A stretch of DNA of 14,171 nt from an uncultured Chloroflexota bacterium (GCA_937927665.1 CALBRY010000425.1:1-14171); one strand, 5' to 3'. Shown: positions 1 to 6,373, counted from the first letter of the stretch. Numbers and translations are program-made. The notes: a model not told the origin generated them from the letters alone.

Positions 1-329
1 CGTTTGCCGGAATAGCTGTTATACTGCCGCACAATCCCCGGATGCAAGATCGGGCGCATCCGGCGATAATCCGCCGCCGTATGCAAATGCAGTGTTGCGC
101 GCATCATGGTAGAACGGACGACCGCCCGTGCTTCGATAGCGCTCATGAGCATCTCGCGCTTGAAGTCATTCAGGCGCGACCACATGCCGATATACGGCGG
201 GTTGGCGACTTGCGCTTGCAAGCCAGCCACCTGCTCCACCGCATCAACAACAGGGAGATCGGCGCGCCGCAGCAGCAGTTGACGATCGAGCACAGCGCGA
301 TTCAATTGACGTAGGGTTAGGTTTGCCAT
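1..329 (-). CDS. Winged-helix DNA-binding domain protein (HTH_42-like), N-terminal part, runs off window
   Basis: About 109 codons are visible, starting MANLTLRQLNRAVLDRQLLL and continuing with VEQVAGLQAQ, NPPYIGMWSRL, VVRSTMMRATLHLHTAADY and RRMRPILHPG. This pattern (LTxRxLNR..., GLQAQ, PPY.GLWSRL, MRgTLHL) is how the HTH_42 winged-helix family (PF06224; relatives include the YcaQ/AlkX DNA glycosylases) begins. The C-terminal part lies beyond base 1, so the subtype cannot be decided. The start is well fixed: the frame is closed by a TAA only three codons upstream and no other ATG, GTG or TTG lies between. There is no usable Shine-Dalgarno site; an AGG lies only one base from the ATG. The gene follows the histidine kinase by 35 bases on the same strand and may have its own promoter there. 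A function in DNA binding or base-damage repair is inferred from the family only. Confidence 0.75.
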   Translation of the reverse strand, partial: MANLTLRQLNRAVLDRQLLLRRADLPVVDAVEQVAGLQAQVANPPYIGMWSRLNDFKREMLMSAIEARAVVRSTMMRATLHLHTAADYRRMRPILHPGIVRQYNSYSGK

Positions 330-337
330 GCCTGCCG

Positions 338-363
338 ATTATAGCGCAAAGGCGGCAGGTCAA
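338..363 (-). promoter_or_regulatory. Candidate promoter for the winged-helix gene, possibly leaderless
   Basis: On the minus strand a perfect TATAAT (338-343) lies 8 bases before the ATG at 329, and TTGACC (358-363) lies 14 bases upstream of it. The -10 box is excellent, but the spacer is shorter than the usual 16-18. If used, transcription would start at or within a few bases of the ATG, giving a leaderless or nearly leaderless mRNA, which fits the lack of a ribosome binding site. A 7-base inverted repeat (CCTGCCG 331-337, CGGCAGG 353-359) flanks the -10 box and could be an operator. Promoter use is inference. Confidence 0.45.
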
Positions 364-364
364 C

Positions 365-1690
365 TTACGAGGATGACGCGAGATCGCGGCGCGGTTTTTC
401 GATCGATGGACGGGTGACGAGTTCAATCCGCGACCGCATCCACGCATCGGGGGCGCGTGGGAGCGTCAGCGCGTGGTGTGAAGCCTGCCCTCTTGCCAGC
501 GCTTCAGCTTGGGCGACGGGCAGCAGAACACGGATGAGTGTGCCTTTGCCTTCTTCGCTCTCAACTTCAATCGAGCCGCCGTGATGCGTCACGATTTTTC
601 GGGCAATTGCCAAGCTTAACCCGGAGCCATGCCCTTCGCTGGCGCGTGCTGAATCGCCGCGAAAGAACGGCTCAAAAATGTGTGGTAAATCCTGCTTTGC
701 GATCCCTAACCCGTGATCTTCAACTTCGATCGTCGCGCAGTCTCGATACAGGCATGTCTTGACGGAAATACGCGCGCCAGTGAGGGAATAATCAATCGCG
801 TTTTGCAGCATGATCTGGATCACACGCTCCACACGATCCCGATCCGCTATAACGGGCGGCATATCGGGGGATTGGGCGATGACGATCTGCTGCTGTTTCT
901 CGGCGGCAATCGAACGGAACGGGGTAACGCTGTGATCGACAAGGCTGTTCAGGTTGTGAACATGGAGCGCGAAATCATCGCGCGAATCGAGCTTGACCAT
1001 ATCGATCATGTCGCGCAGGATGCGTTCGATCTGCATCGTTTGCAGTTCTATCAAGCTGAGTCGTTCGCGCATCATGCGAATCGCCTCGGTGCTCCCATTC
1101 GGGAGAACTAGATTATCCAGCATGCGCTGAAGCAGATAATCCGAGAGCTTGATCGACGAAAGCGGCGTAAACAGATCGTGCGAGATGTTCGTCACAAACT
1201 CATGCAGCATCGCGGCACGGCTGTTGTTACGGCTGATTTCAAGTTCGCGGCGGCTGGTTTGCACGCGCTCCGTCACGTCACGGATCACGATGACAGAGGG
1301 GCTGGTTAGCGGACGATCCGGTTTGAGGAGGGAATAACGGGCATCATACCAGCGCACATCAGCGCCATTTCGCGCCGTCCACGAAAACGAGTATTCTCGC
1401 GTGTGCGGCGGCAGATCGCGCAGCACAGTAAACACTGTGCGAATCGGCTTGCCTTTGAGATTCTGCGCGGTGATTTCGACAAAACGAGCGGCGGAGTTAT
1501 TGACCTCGACAACATTCCCATGTTGATCGATGACGATCACGCCGTCCGCCATGCCGTGAATCACGTTGAAATGCGCGGCGGCAATCAATCGCTTGACCTG
1601 CTGGCGGATAAGCATCACCGTCAGGAAAACTGCAAGACTGACCGTCAAGATAAAAAGCACTGCAGCGGTGAAATAGATGATGGCAGCCAC
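365..1690 (-). CDS. Membrane-anchored PAS sensor histidine kinase
   Basis: The protein has 441 residues. One N-terminal hydrophobic segment (about residues 4-28) anchors it with almost no extracytoplasmic part. A PAS domain follows (about 40-142; GMADGVIVIDQHGNVVEVN ... VIVIRDVTERV). The HisKA helix carries the phospho-acceptor His171 in FVTNISHDLFTPLSSI. The ATPase domain shows the N box (MLQNAIDYS, 294-302), G1 (VEDHGLGI, 323-330), F box (IFEPFFRGD) and G2 (GHGSGLSLAIARKI). The last 50 residues or so match no domain I know. The start is GTG at 1690; a TAA lies seven codons upstream and no better start is present. SD support is weak (GGAA, 8 bases away). No response regulator is visible in the window, so the partner and signal are unknown. 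The small sensing part suggests a cytoplasmic PAS-detected signal (inference). Confidence 0.9.
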   Translation of the reverse strand: MAAIIYFTAAVLFILTVSLAVFLTVMLIRQQVKRLIAAAHFNVIHGMADGVIVIDQHGNVVEVNNSAARFVEITAQNLKGKPIRTVFTVLRDLPPHTREYSFSWTARNGADVRWYDARYSLLKPDRPLTSPSVIVIRDVTERVQTSRRELEISRNNSRAAMLHEFVTNISHDLFTPLSSIKLSDYLLQRMLDNLVLPNGSTEAIRMMRERLSLIELQTMQIERILRDMIDMVKLDSRDDFALHVHNLNSLVDHSVTPFRSIAAEKQQQIVIAQSPDMPPVIADRDRVERVIQIMLQNAIDYSLTGARISVKTCLYRDCATIEVEDHGLGIAKQDLPHIFEPFFRGDSARASEGHGSGLSLAIARKIVTHHGGSIEVESEEGKGTLIRVLLPVAQAEALARGQASHHALTLPRAPDAWMRSRIELVTRPSIEKPRRDLASSS

Positions 1691-1811
1691 GCGACACGTT
1701 CCGAATGATTACGACAACATGCGGTATTGTAATGCAAGTGCCAAGGAGCATGCTGACATAAATGCCCCCGATGGTTAGTATATCCTAAAATGATCCTAGA
1801 AAGGCTTAAGG
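1691..1811 (-). other. Intergenic region map to histidine kinase
   Basis: This 121-base gap on the minus strand contains two -10-like hexamers: TATACT (1777-1782) and TACAAT (1726-1731). Neither has a good -35 at normal spacing. There is a short direct repeat of TAGGAT. A 16-codon open frame (1709-1759, MSACSLALALQYRMLS) follows a G-rich stretch but has no other support. No clear intrinsic terminator after map is visible, so the kinase may be read through from the ribosomal operon, from its own weak promoter, or both. Confidence 0.3.
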
Positions 1812-2609
1812 TTATAGAACGGTTAGAATGACCGGATCGCCGTCGGTAATCGCGATCGTGTGTTCGATATGGGCGCACCATGATCGATCCGCCGTGACGA
1901 CTGTCCAATGATCATCGAGTTCGCGTAATTCGTTGCGTCCGGCGATCAGCATCGGCTCGATTGCGTATGTCATTCCGGCGCGCAGCGTGACATTCTGGAA
2001 ATGAATGCGGCTTCGGCGCTCGTTGCGGGGCCACCAATTCGGGACTTCGGGCGGTTCATGCATCTGCTGACCAACCCCATGTCCGGTATATTCCAACGCT
2101 ACGCTGTAGCCTGCCACCTCGGCTGTTCGCTGAACAGCCATGGCTACATCGCGGATCGTGTTCGGTAAGCGGCTTGCTTGAATACCCGCCGCGAGTGCGG
2201 CTTCGGTGGCGCTGATCAAGCGCTGCACCGATGGCGAAATATCGCCAACGGGTACGGTGATCGCCGCATCACCGACGAATCCGTTGTAGTTGCAGCCCAC
2301 ATCCAAACTGATGATGTCGCCATCTTTGAGAAAACGCGATCCGCTCGGAATCCCATGCACGAGTTCATGATTAATCGACGCGGTGATGACCGCGGGATAA
2401 TTCGGGGAATTCGGCTTCGGGTAGTTCAGAAATGTCGGGATCGCACCGTGATCACGTAAACATGTTTCCGCGATCCGGTTCAATTCGAGGGTGGTAACAC
2501 CGGGTTTGACCGCTTCGCGCATCGCCTGAAGTGTCCGGGCGACAATGCGACCGGCTTCACGCATGATCGCAATTTCGTCCGCAGTCTTGAGGGAAATCGT
2601 CTGTGACAT
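1812..2609 (-). CDS. map: Type I methionine aminopeptidase
   Basis: This enzyme removes the initiator methionine from nascent proteins. It has 265 residues, close to the usual 250-265. The five metal ligands of the pita-bread fold are present: Asp103 (SLDVG), Asp114 (FVGDAA), His177 (YTGHGVG), Glu218 (AIEPM) and Glu249 (HIEHT). The substrate-side His85 lies in NHELVHGIP. Compared with the E. coli enzyme there are about eight extra residues at 189-206 (NWWPRNERRSRIHFQ), between the HEPPEV motif and the strand leading to AIEPM. It starts seven bases after the adk stop with no visible SD, so translation is probably coupled to adk. The adk-map pairing downstream of secY is standard for the spc region. 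Confidence 0.96.
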   Translation of the reverse strand: MSQTISLKTADEIAIMREAGRIVARTLQAMREAVKPGVTTLELNRIAETCLRDHGAIPTFLNYPKPNSPNYPAVITASINHELVHGIPSGSRFLKDGDIISLDVGCNYNGFVGDAAITVPVGDISPSVQRLISATEAALAAGIQASRLPNTIRDVAMAVQRTAEVAGYSVALEYTGHGVGQQMHEPPEVPNWWPRNERRSRIHFQNVTLRAGMTYAIEPMLIAGRNELRELDDHWTVVTADRSWCAHIEHTIAITDGDPVILTVL

Positions 2610-2616
2610 GAGGGTT

Positions 2617-3324
2617 TTAAGTACGCAGGCTGTCGATCAGAGTCTTCAGTTCGCGGCTGACGTTCTCAATCGGCTGGTTGGCATTAATGCTGCGTAACAG
2701 ACCTTTCGCGCTGTAGTATTCGATCAGCGGTGTGGTGGTGCTGATAAACGTATCAATCCGCTTGATGATCGCGTTCGCGTCGGCATCATCGGGGCGGCGG
2801 ATCGCTGTTTCGCCGCTCTTGAGCTTCACCAGAAGGCGCGGCGGATACTGCTTTTCGGGATGCGGCTCCATCACTTCGGATTCGATCCCGTCCGGGTTGT
2901 AATAAACATTATACGTCTTGCCGCTGGCATCGCTGACGCGACCAAATGCGCGCTTGAACGCGGTGTAATAGTCGAGTTCAAACAGGATCACGGCGGAAAC
3001 GCGCTCGCCTTTTTCGCGCAGATGCGCTTCCAGCCATTCCGCCTGCGCCGGAGTACGCGGATAGCCATCGAGAATCACGCCATTTTTCGCGTCATCCATC
3101 GCCAAGCGTTCGCGCACGACTTCGTTGGTAGTCGCGTCGTCGATTAGCTTTCCGGCTGCCATCGTCTCTTGAATGCTGCGGGCGAAGTCATCGGTGCGCG
3201 TCTTCATGGCGCGGAACAGATCGCCTGTGGATACCTGTGGGATGCCGTAGGTGGTCTGGATGAACTTTGCCTGTTCACCTTTGCCCGCACCCTGCACACC
3301 AAGCAGGATAAGATACAAACCCAT
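2617..3324 (-). CDS. adk: Adenylate kinase (atypical P-loop and long LID)
   Basis: Catalyses ATP + AMP = 2 ADP. It has 235 residues, longer than the usual 214-220. The P-loop reads GVQGAGKGEQ (9-18) rather than the family's GxPGAGKGTQ: Gln11 replaces Pro and Glu17 replaces Thr. The AMP-binding elements are recognisable: STGDLFR (32-38) and LDGYPRTPAQ (85-94). The LID segment (about 127-178) has GRVSDASGKTYNVYYNP, then about 20 residues more than E. coli, ending GETAIRRPDD. It has no cysteines, so it is not the zinc-binding LID. The ATG has a GGAG eight bases upstream. It lies between secY and map as in many spc operons. It may be a divergent Adk, or a related nucleoside monophosphate kinase with a shifted substrate preference. 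Confidence 0.9.
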   Translation of the reverse strand: MGLYLILLGVQGAGKGEQAKFIQTTYGIPQVSTGDLFRAMKTRTDDFARSIQETMAAGKLIDDATTNEVVRERLAMDDAKNGVILDGYPRTPAQAEWLEAHLREKGERVSAVILFELDYYTAFKRAFGRVSDASGKTYNVYYNPDGIESEVMEPHPEKQYPPRLLVKLKSGETAIRRPDDADANAIIKRIDTFISTTTPLIEYYSAKGLLRSINANQPIENVSRELKTLIDSLRT

Positions 3325-3355
3325 ATTGCTGACTCCGTAAGGGAATTTAGTTTGA

Positions 3356-3426
3356 GTTGAAAGTCAAAAGTTAAAAGGGCAAAGTCGAAAGTGACCTGCT
3401 TTGCCCTTTTAACATTCTACTTTTAC
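3356..3426. repeat. Heptad-repeat palindrome between secY and adk
   Basis: A perfect 15-base inverted repeat (3370-3384 and 3399-3413, core AAAAGGGCAAAG) encloses a 14-base loop. Both arms continue outward as imperfect 7-base units. The left arm reads gttgaaa, gtcaaaa, gttaaaa, gggcaaa, gtcgaaa on the plus strand. The right arm, read on the minus strand, gives gtaaaa, gtagaat, gttaaaa, gggcaaa. The element ends at the secY stop codon. It could be a dispersed palindromic repeat, and a hairpin this long could also attenuate transcription or protect the secY 3' end. It lacks a clean terminal U-run, so I do not call it a terminator. Confidence 0.7.
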
Positions 3427-4733
3427 TAGCGGATGAAGCGATCGTAGTTACGCATGACCAACTGCGCTTCAAGCTGACGCAGGGTATCGATCACGACACC
3501 GACCACGATGATCAACCCGGAACCGCTCAACACGGTTGCCGCATTCAATCCGCCCACCTGCTCCGTTGGGAACAACAGACGGTTGAGGAAGTCCACCAGC
3601 CCCGGCACCACGGCAATGATGCCGAGGAAGATCGCGCCGACGATGGTGATACGCCGCGTAACGCGGACGATATAATCCTGCGTTCGTTTGCCGGGTCGAA
3701 TACCGGGGATAAATCCGCCGTTGCGCTGGAGGTTACCGCTTAAGTCCTGGTTGCCCACCTGAATATCCGAGTAGATAAAGGTGAAGCCTACCACCAGCAC
3801 GAAGAATACTAACCAGTAGATCGCGCCCTGCTGCTGCCCGAAGGTGGTTGTGACACTCGTCTTGATCGCACCATCCGGGAACAAGTTAACCAGCAGTGCC
3901 GGGAAGGTAATGATCGACTGGGCAAAGATCAGCGGGATCATCCCCACCGAGTTGACTTTTAACGGGATATGCGTGCTGGAGCCGCCGTACTGCTTGCGAC
4001 CACGCACACGCTTACCGTACTGCACCGGGATACGGCGCACGCCTTCCTGAATGTAGACGATCACCGCCACGCTGACCAGCGTAATCAGCACGAACAGCAC
4101 GACGTTCCACAAGGGCTGTGTCGAGTTCTGCAAGAGCTGCGCGAGGTTCTGCGGGGCGCGGGCGACGATACCGCCAAAGATGATGATCGACATACCGTTC
4201 CCGATGCCTTGCTCGGTGATCAAATTACCGAGCCAGACGGCGAAGAACGTACCGGCAGTCATAGTCACCATCACCGTGATAGTCAGCAAAACATCGCTGC
4301 CAAAGCCGGGGATGATCGGCTGCCCAATGATCGAATTGAAAATCTGAATCTGACTGATCACCTGAATGATGCTCATCGGGATTGCCAGATAATAGGTGTA
4401 GGTCTCGATTTTTTCCCGACCACCCGGTTCCTTGCTGAGCTGCTCAAGGCGCGGGATCACGGGGATCAACACCGTGAAAATGATCGACGCGGTAATGTAC
4501 GGATACACACCGTTGGCGATCACGCTGAAGTTTTGCAGCGCCCCACCGCTCAACAAGTTCAAGACACCGACGATGCCCGACCCCTGTGTGAGGAGTTGTT
4601 GAAGCGCGCCGCGATCCACGCCGACGACCGGGACATGGGCGGCGAACTGGTAGACGACCAGGATCAGACCGGTGAACAGAATTTTGTTCCGTAGGTCTGG
4701 AAGCCGCCAAGCATTACGTAGAGCTTCAATCAT
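3426..4733 (-). CDS. secY: Preprotein translocase subunit SecY
   Basis: This is the channel subunit of the SecYEG translocon in the inner membrane. It has 435 residues, the normal length, with about ten hydrophobic segments beginning at residue 18. Family signatures are clear: the short N-terminal amphipathic helix (ALRNAWRLPDLRNKILFTG), the plug region after TM1, GIGNGMSIIIFGGI (176-189), the basic loop RRIPVQYGKRVRGRKQYGG (233-251) that contacts the ribosome and SecA, and NGGFIPGIRPGKRT (338-351). The ATG has AGGA nine bases upstream. It is 200 bases downstream of rplO, unusually far, and that gap holds a candidate promoter and a palindrome. It therefore may be made partly from its own transcript. 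The stop is TAG. Confidence 0.98.
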   Translation of the reverse strand: MIEALRNAWRLPDLRNKILFTGLILVVYQFAAHVPVVGVDRGALQQLLTQGSGIVGVLNLLSGGALQNFSVIANGVYPYITASIIFTVLIPVIPRLEQLSKEPGGREKIETYTYYLAIPMSIIQVISQIQIFNSIIGQPIIPGFGSDVLLTITVMVTMTAGTFFAVWLGNLITEQGIGNGMSIIIFGGIVARAPQNLAQLLQNSTQPLWNVVLFVLITLVSVAVIVYIQEGVRRIPVQYGKRVRGRKQYGGSSTHIPLKVNSVGMIPLIFAQSIITFPALLVNLFPDGAIKTSVTTTFGQQQGAIYWLVFFVLVVGFTFIYSDIQVGNQDLSGNLQRNGGFIPGIRPGKRTQDYIVRVTRRITIVGAIFLGIIAVVPGLVDFLNRLLFPTEQVGGLNAATVLSGSGLIIVVGVVIDTLRQLEAQLVMRNYDRFIR

Positions 4734-4773
4734 GAGAAGTGTTCCTGAACGTATCCAATTTCCGGAATCGCTA

Positions 4774-4791
4774 AACGCGCCGATGCGCGTT
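4774..4791 (-). other. Small hairpin in the secY leader
   Basis: A perfect 7-base inverted repeat (aacgcgc 4774-4780, gcgcgtt 4785-4791) with a 4-base loop (cgat) lies about 40 bases before the secY start, downstream of the candidate promoter. It could affect leader stability or translation; no function is shown. Confidence 0.35.
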
Positions 4792-4826
4792 CGTGCAACT
4801 AAGGTTTCTGGCGCGTACTTTACTAA

Positions 4827-4854
4827 ATTGTACCGCAGCCATAGAGGTCTTCAA
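4827..4854 (-). promoter_or_regulatory. Candidate promoter for secY-adk-map
   Basis: On the minus strand TTGAAG (4849-4854) and TACAAT (4827-4832) are separated by 16 bases. This is a good match to the housekeeping sigma consensus and lies in a non-coding gap. Transcription would start near 4820, giving a leader of about 87 bases before secY. It would let secY, adk and map be made independently of the ribosomal proteins upstream. Confidence 0.4.
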
Positions 4855-4880
4855 ACCTTTTGCTCTCACCCCTCAACGAA

Positions 4881-4915
4881 TTCCCCCTCGCCCGAATTGC
4901 GTGGGTGAGGGGGAA
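4881..4915. repeat. GC-rich REP-like palindrome upstream of secY
   Basis: ttccccctcgccc (4881-4893) and gggtgagggggaa (4903-4915) form a 13-base inverted repeat with a single non-complementary position (G.U in RNA on one strand), enclosing gaattgcgt. It is preceded by a related C-rich stretch (ctcacccctc, 4865-4874). Palindromes of this ccctcnccc...gggngaggg type are common dispersed intergenic repeats in several bacterial groups; that this is one of many copies here is inference. It lies 18 bases after the rplO stop and has no U-run on the minus strand. Confidence 0.6.
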
Positions 4916-4933
4916 ACGGGGTAACGAGTCGTT

Positions 4934-5476
4934 TTACTGCTTGGCGCGTTTCGCCCTAAGCTCTTCGAGTTCCGCTTTGGGAAGCAGCTTAACCGTTGCG
5001 AGCGCTCCGGTCACGAGCAGTTCGAGCTTATCAATCGAGCCGCCCGCCGCCGTGATTTTCGCTTCGGCGGTTTTGGTGAAACGATGACCCTGCACCTTCA
5101 GCGCGACACTGACTTCACCATCGCCGAGAATGGCGACAGGCTTATTTGCGTCACGGATGATGCCGATCTCTGCCAACAGTTCGGGCGTGACCGTCGTCCC
5201 TGCTGCCAGTTCGAGTCCGTCCAAATCGCCTACGTTGCAGATTTGATACTCAATTTTGAAGATGTTCGTAAAGCCGCGCTTGAACGGCAGACGGCGCACC
5301 AGCGGAAGCTGACCGCCTTCAAAGTATGCGCCTTTGCGTGCGTGACGACCACGTGCACCAGCGCCCTTGGTACCACGTCCGGCGGTTTTACCCTGCCCGG
5401 CGGAGATACCGCGCCCGACACGAGTCTTGCGCTTCTTGCTGCCCTTATCGGGCTTCAAATCGTGGAGCTTAACCAT
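4934..5476 (-). CDS. rplO: 50S ribosomal protein L15
   Basis: This 50S subunit protein binds 23S rRNA late in assembly. The N-terminal Gly/Arg/Lys-rich tail is typical: SKKRKTRVGRG, SAGQGKTAGRGTKG and GARGRHARKGAYFEGGQLPL, followed by the globular part up to GSIDKLE (about residue 152). At 180 residues it is some 30 longer than most bacterial L15; the extra part is the C-terminal tail (153-180), which ends in a charged helix (KAELEELRAKRAKQ). A strong GAGGAGG lies ten bases before the ATG. It starts five bases after the rpmD stop. Confidence 0.97.
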   Translation of the reverse strand: MVKLHDLKPDKGSKKRKTRVGRGISAGQGKTAGRGTKGAGARGRHARKGAYFEGGQLPLVRRLPFKRGFTNIFKIEYQICNVGDLDGLELAAGTTVTPELLAEIGIIRDANKPVAILGDGEVSVALKVQGHRFTKTAEAKITAAGGSIDKLELLVTGALATVKLLPKAELEELRAKRAKQ

Positions 5477-5481
5477 GCTGA

Positions 5482-5673
5482 CTAGACCTCCTCGACCTTG
5501 AGCAAATGCTGGATCTTGAAGATCAGCCCGCGATTGGTCGGTGTGTCCTCTTTTTCAACCGTTTGATTCAGGCGGCGCAGACCCAAAGCGCGGGCGGCTG
5601 CCTCCTGATCCTTGCGAAAGCCGATCGTGCTCTTGACGAGCGTAATGCGCAGCGACTTACTGCTGTTGGTCAT
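5482..5673 (-). CDS. rpmD: 50S ribosomal protein L30
   Basis: A small 50S subunit protein of 63 residues, normal for bacterial L30. The L30/L7 ferredoxin-like pattern is visible: LRITLVKSTIGFRKDQ, then ALGLRRLNQTVEKEDTP, then the C-terminal strand IFKIQHLLKVEEV. The ATG overlaps the end of rpsE by 17 bases in another frame. A strong GGAGG lies six bases upstream, inside rpsE, so the start is well supported and translation is coupled. Its place between rpsE and rplO is the standard one. Confidence 0.96.
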   Translation of the reverse strand: MTNSSKSLRITLVKSTIGFRKDQEAAARALGLRRLNQTVEKEDTPTNRGLIFKIQHLLKVEEV

Positions 5674-6358
5674 TACGAACCTCCGTCACCTGAGCGCGAT
5701 TCGCGGCGCGTTCCCAGAAGGGACGCATTTCCTCGACGGGTTTCCCGCGCATCGCCGCCAACATTTCGGGCGTGCGGAGCTGCTTGAGCGCTGCCCATGT
5801 CGCCATCACGACATTGAGCATGTTATTGCTGCCCATGCTCTTGGTGAGCACATCTTTGTAGCCTGCCGCTTCCAACACAGCACGCACACCACCACCGGCG
5901 ATCACGCCAGTACCGGGGCTTGCGGGACGCAGCAGAACCACCGCACCGCCGTATTCCGCTGTTACTTCATGCGGAATCGTCGTGCCGCTCATCGCTACGT
6001 TGACCATCACGCGCTTGGCGCGATCTGTGCCTTTACGGATGCTGTCCGGGACAGCGCGGGCTTTACCGATCCCAACGCCGATCCGACCCTTGTTATCGCC
6101 CACCACAACGACGGTGCGGAACGCGAAACGGCGACCACCCATGATCACCTTCGCGACACGCTTAATGTCTACGGGGCGTTCGTCGAGTTCTTCTCGTTCT
6201 TCGCGTTCGCCACCGCGATCACGGCGATCGCCGCGAGGTTGGTTGGGCGAATCGCCCCCTTCGCCGCGTTCGCCGCCGCGCCGACGACGACGATTTGCGC
6301 CGCCTTCACCACCGGGTGCGGCATTCACCGGAGGACGGTTCTGTTTTTCATTCGCCAT
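5657..6358 (-). CDS. rpsE: 30S ribosomal protein S5 with long disordered N-terminus
   Basis: S5 acts in decoding fidelity and lines the mRNA entry channel. The core is clear: the N-terminal double-stranded-RNA-binding-like domain (about 57-122; IKRVAKVIMGGRRFAFRT, VVGDNKGRIGVGIGKA) and the C-terminal domain with PASPGTGVIAGGGVRAVLE and GSNNMLNVVMATW. It has 233 residues against about 165 for most S5. The extra length is mainly the first 55 or so residues, rich in Arg, Gly, Glu and Asp (RRRRRGGERGEGG), and a Gln-rich end. The whole frame is open from the ATG and uses the same strand and spacing as its neighbours, but SD support is weak. It begins 15 bases after the rplR stop and its end overlaps rpmD. 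Confidence 0.96.
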   Translation of the reverse strand: MANEKQNRPPVNAAPGGEGGANRRRRRGGERGEGGDSPNQPRGDRRDRGGEREEREELDERPVDIKRVAKVIMGGRRFAFRTVVVVGDNKGRIGVGIGKARAVPDSIRKGTDRAKRVMVNVAMSGTTIPHEVTAEYGGAVVLLRPASPGTGVIAGGGVRAVLEAAGYKDVLTKSMGSNNMLNVVMATWAALKQLRTPEMLAAMRGKPVEEMRPFWERAANRAQVTEVRNDQQQ

Positions 6359-6373
6359 GAGTTTTTTCTCGCT

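Noticed and set aside
42..314. A 90-codon plus-strand frame near the left edge
   Set aside because: The opposite strand encodes a recognisable HTH_42-type N-terminus over the same bases.
3370..3413. Intrinsic terminator after secY
   Set aside because: The stem is strong, but the U-rich part lies within the stem and no clean U-run follows; adk and map downstream have only this route for expression unless another promoter exists.
3969..4694. A 241-codon open frame on the plus strand
   Set aside because: It is the antisense shadow of secY, rich in Asp, His and Arg because it mirrors hydrophobic codons.
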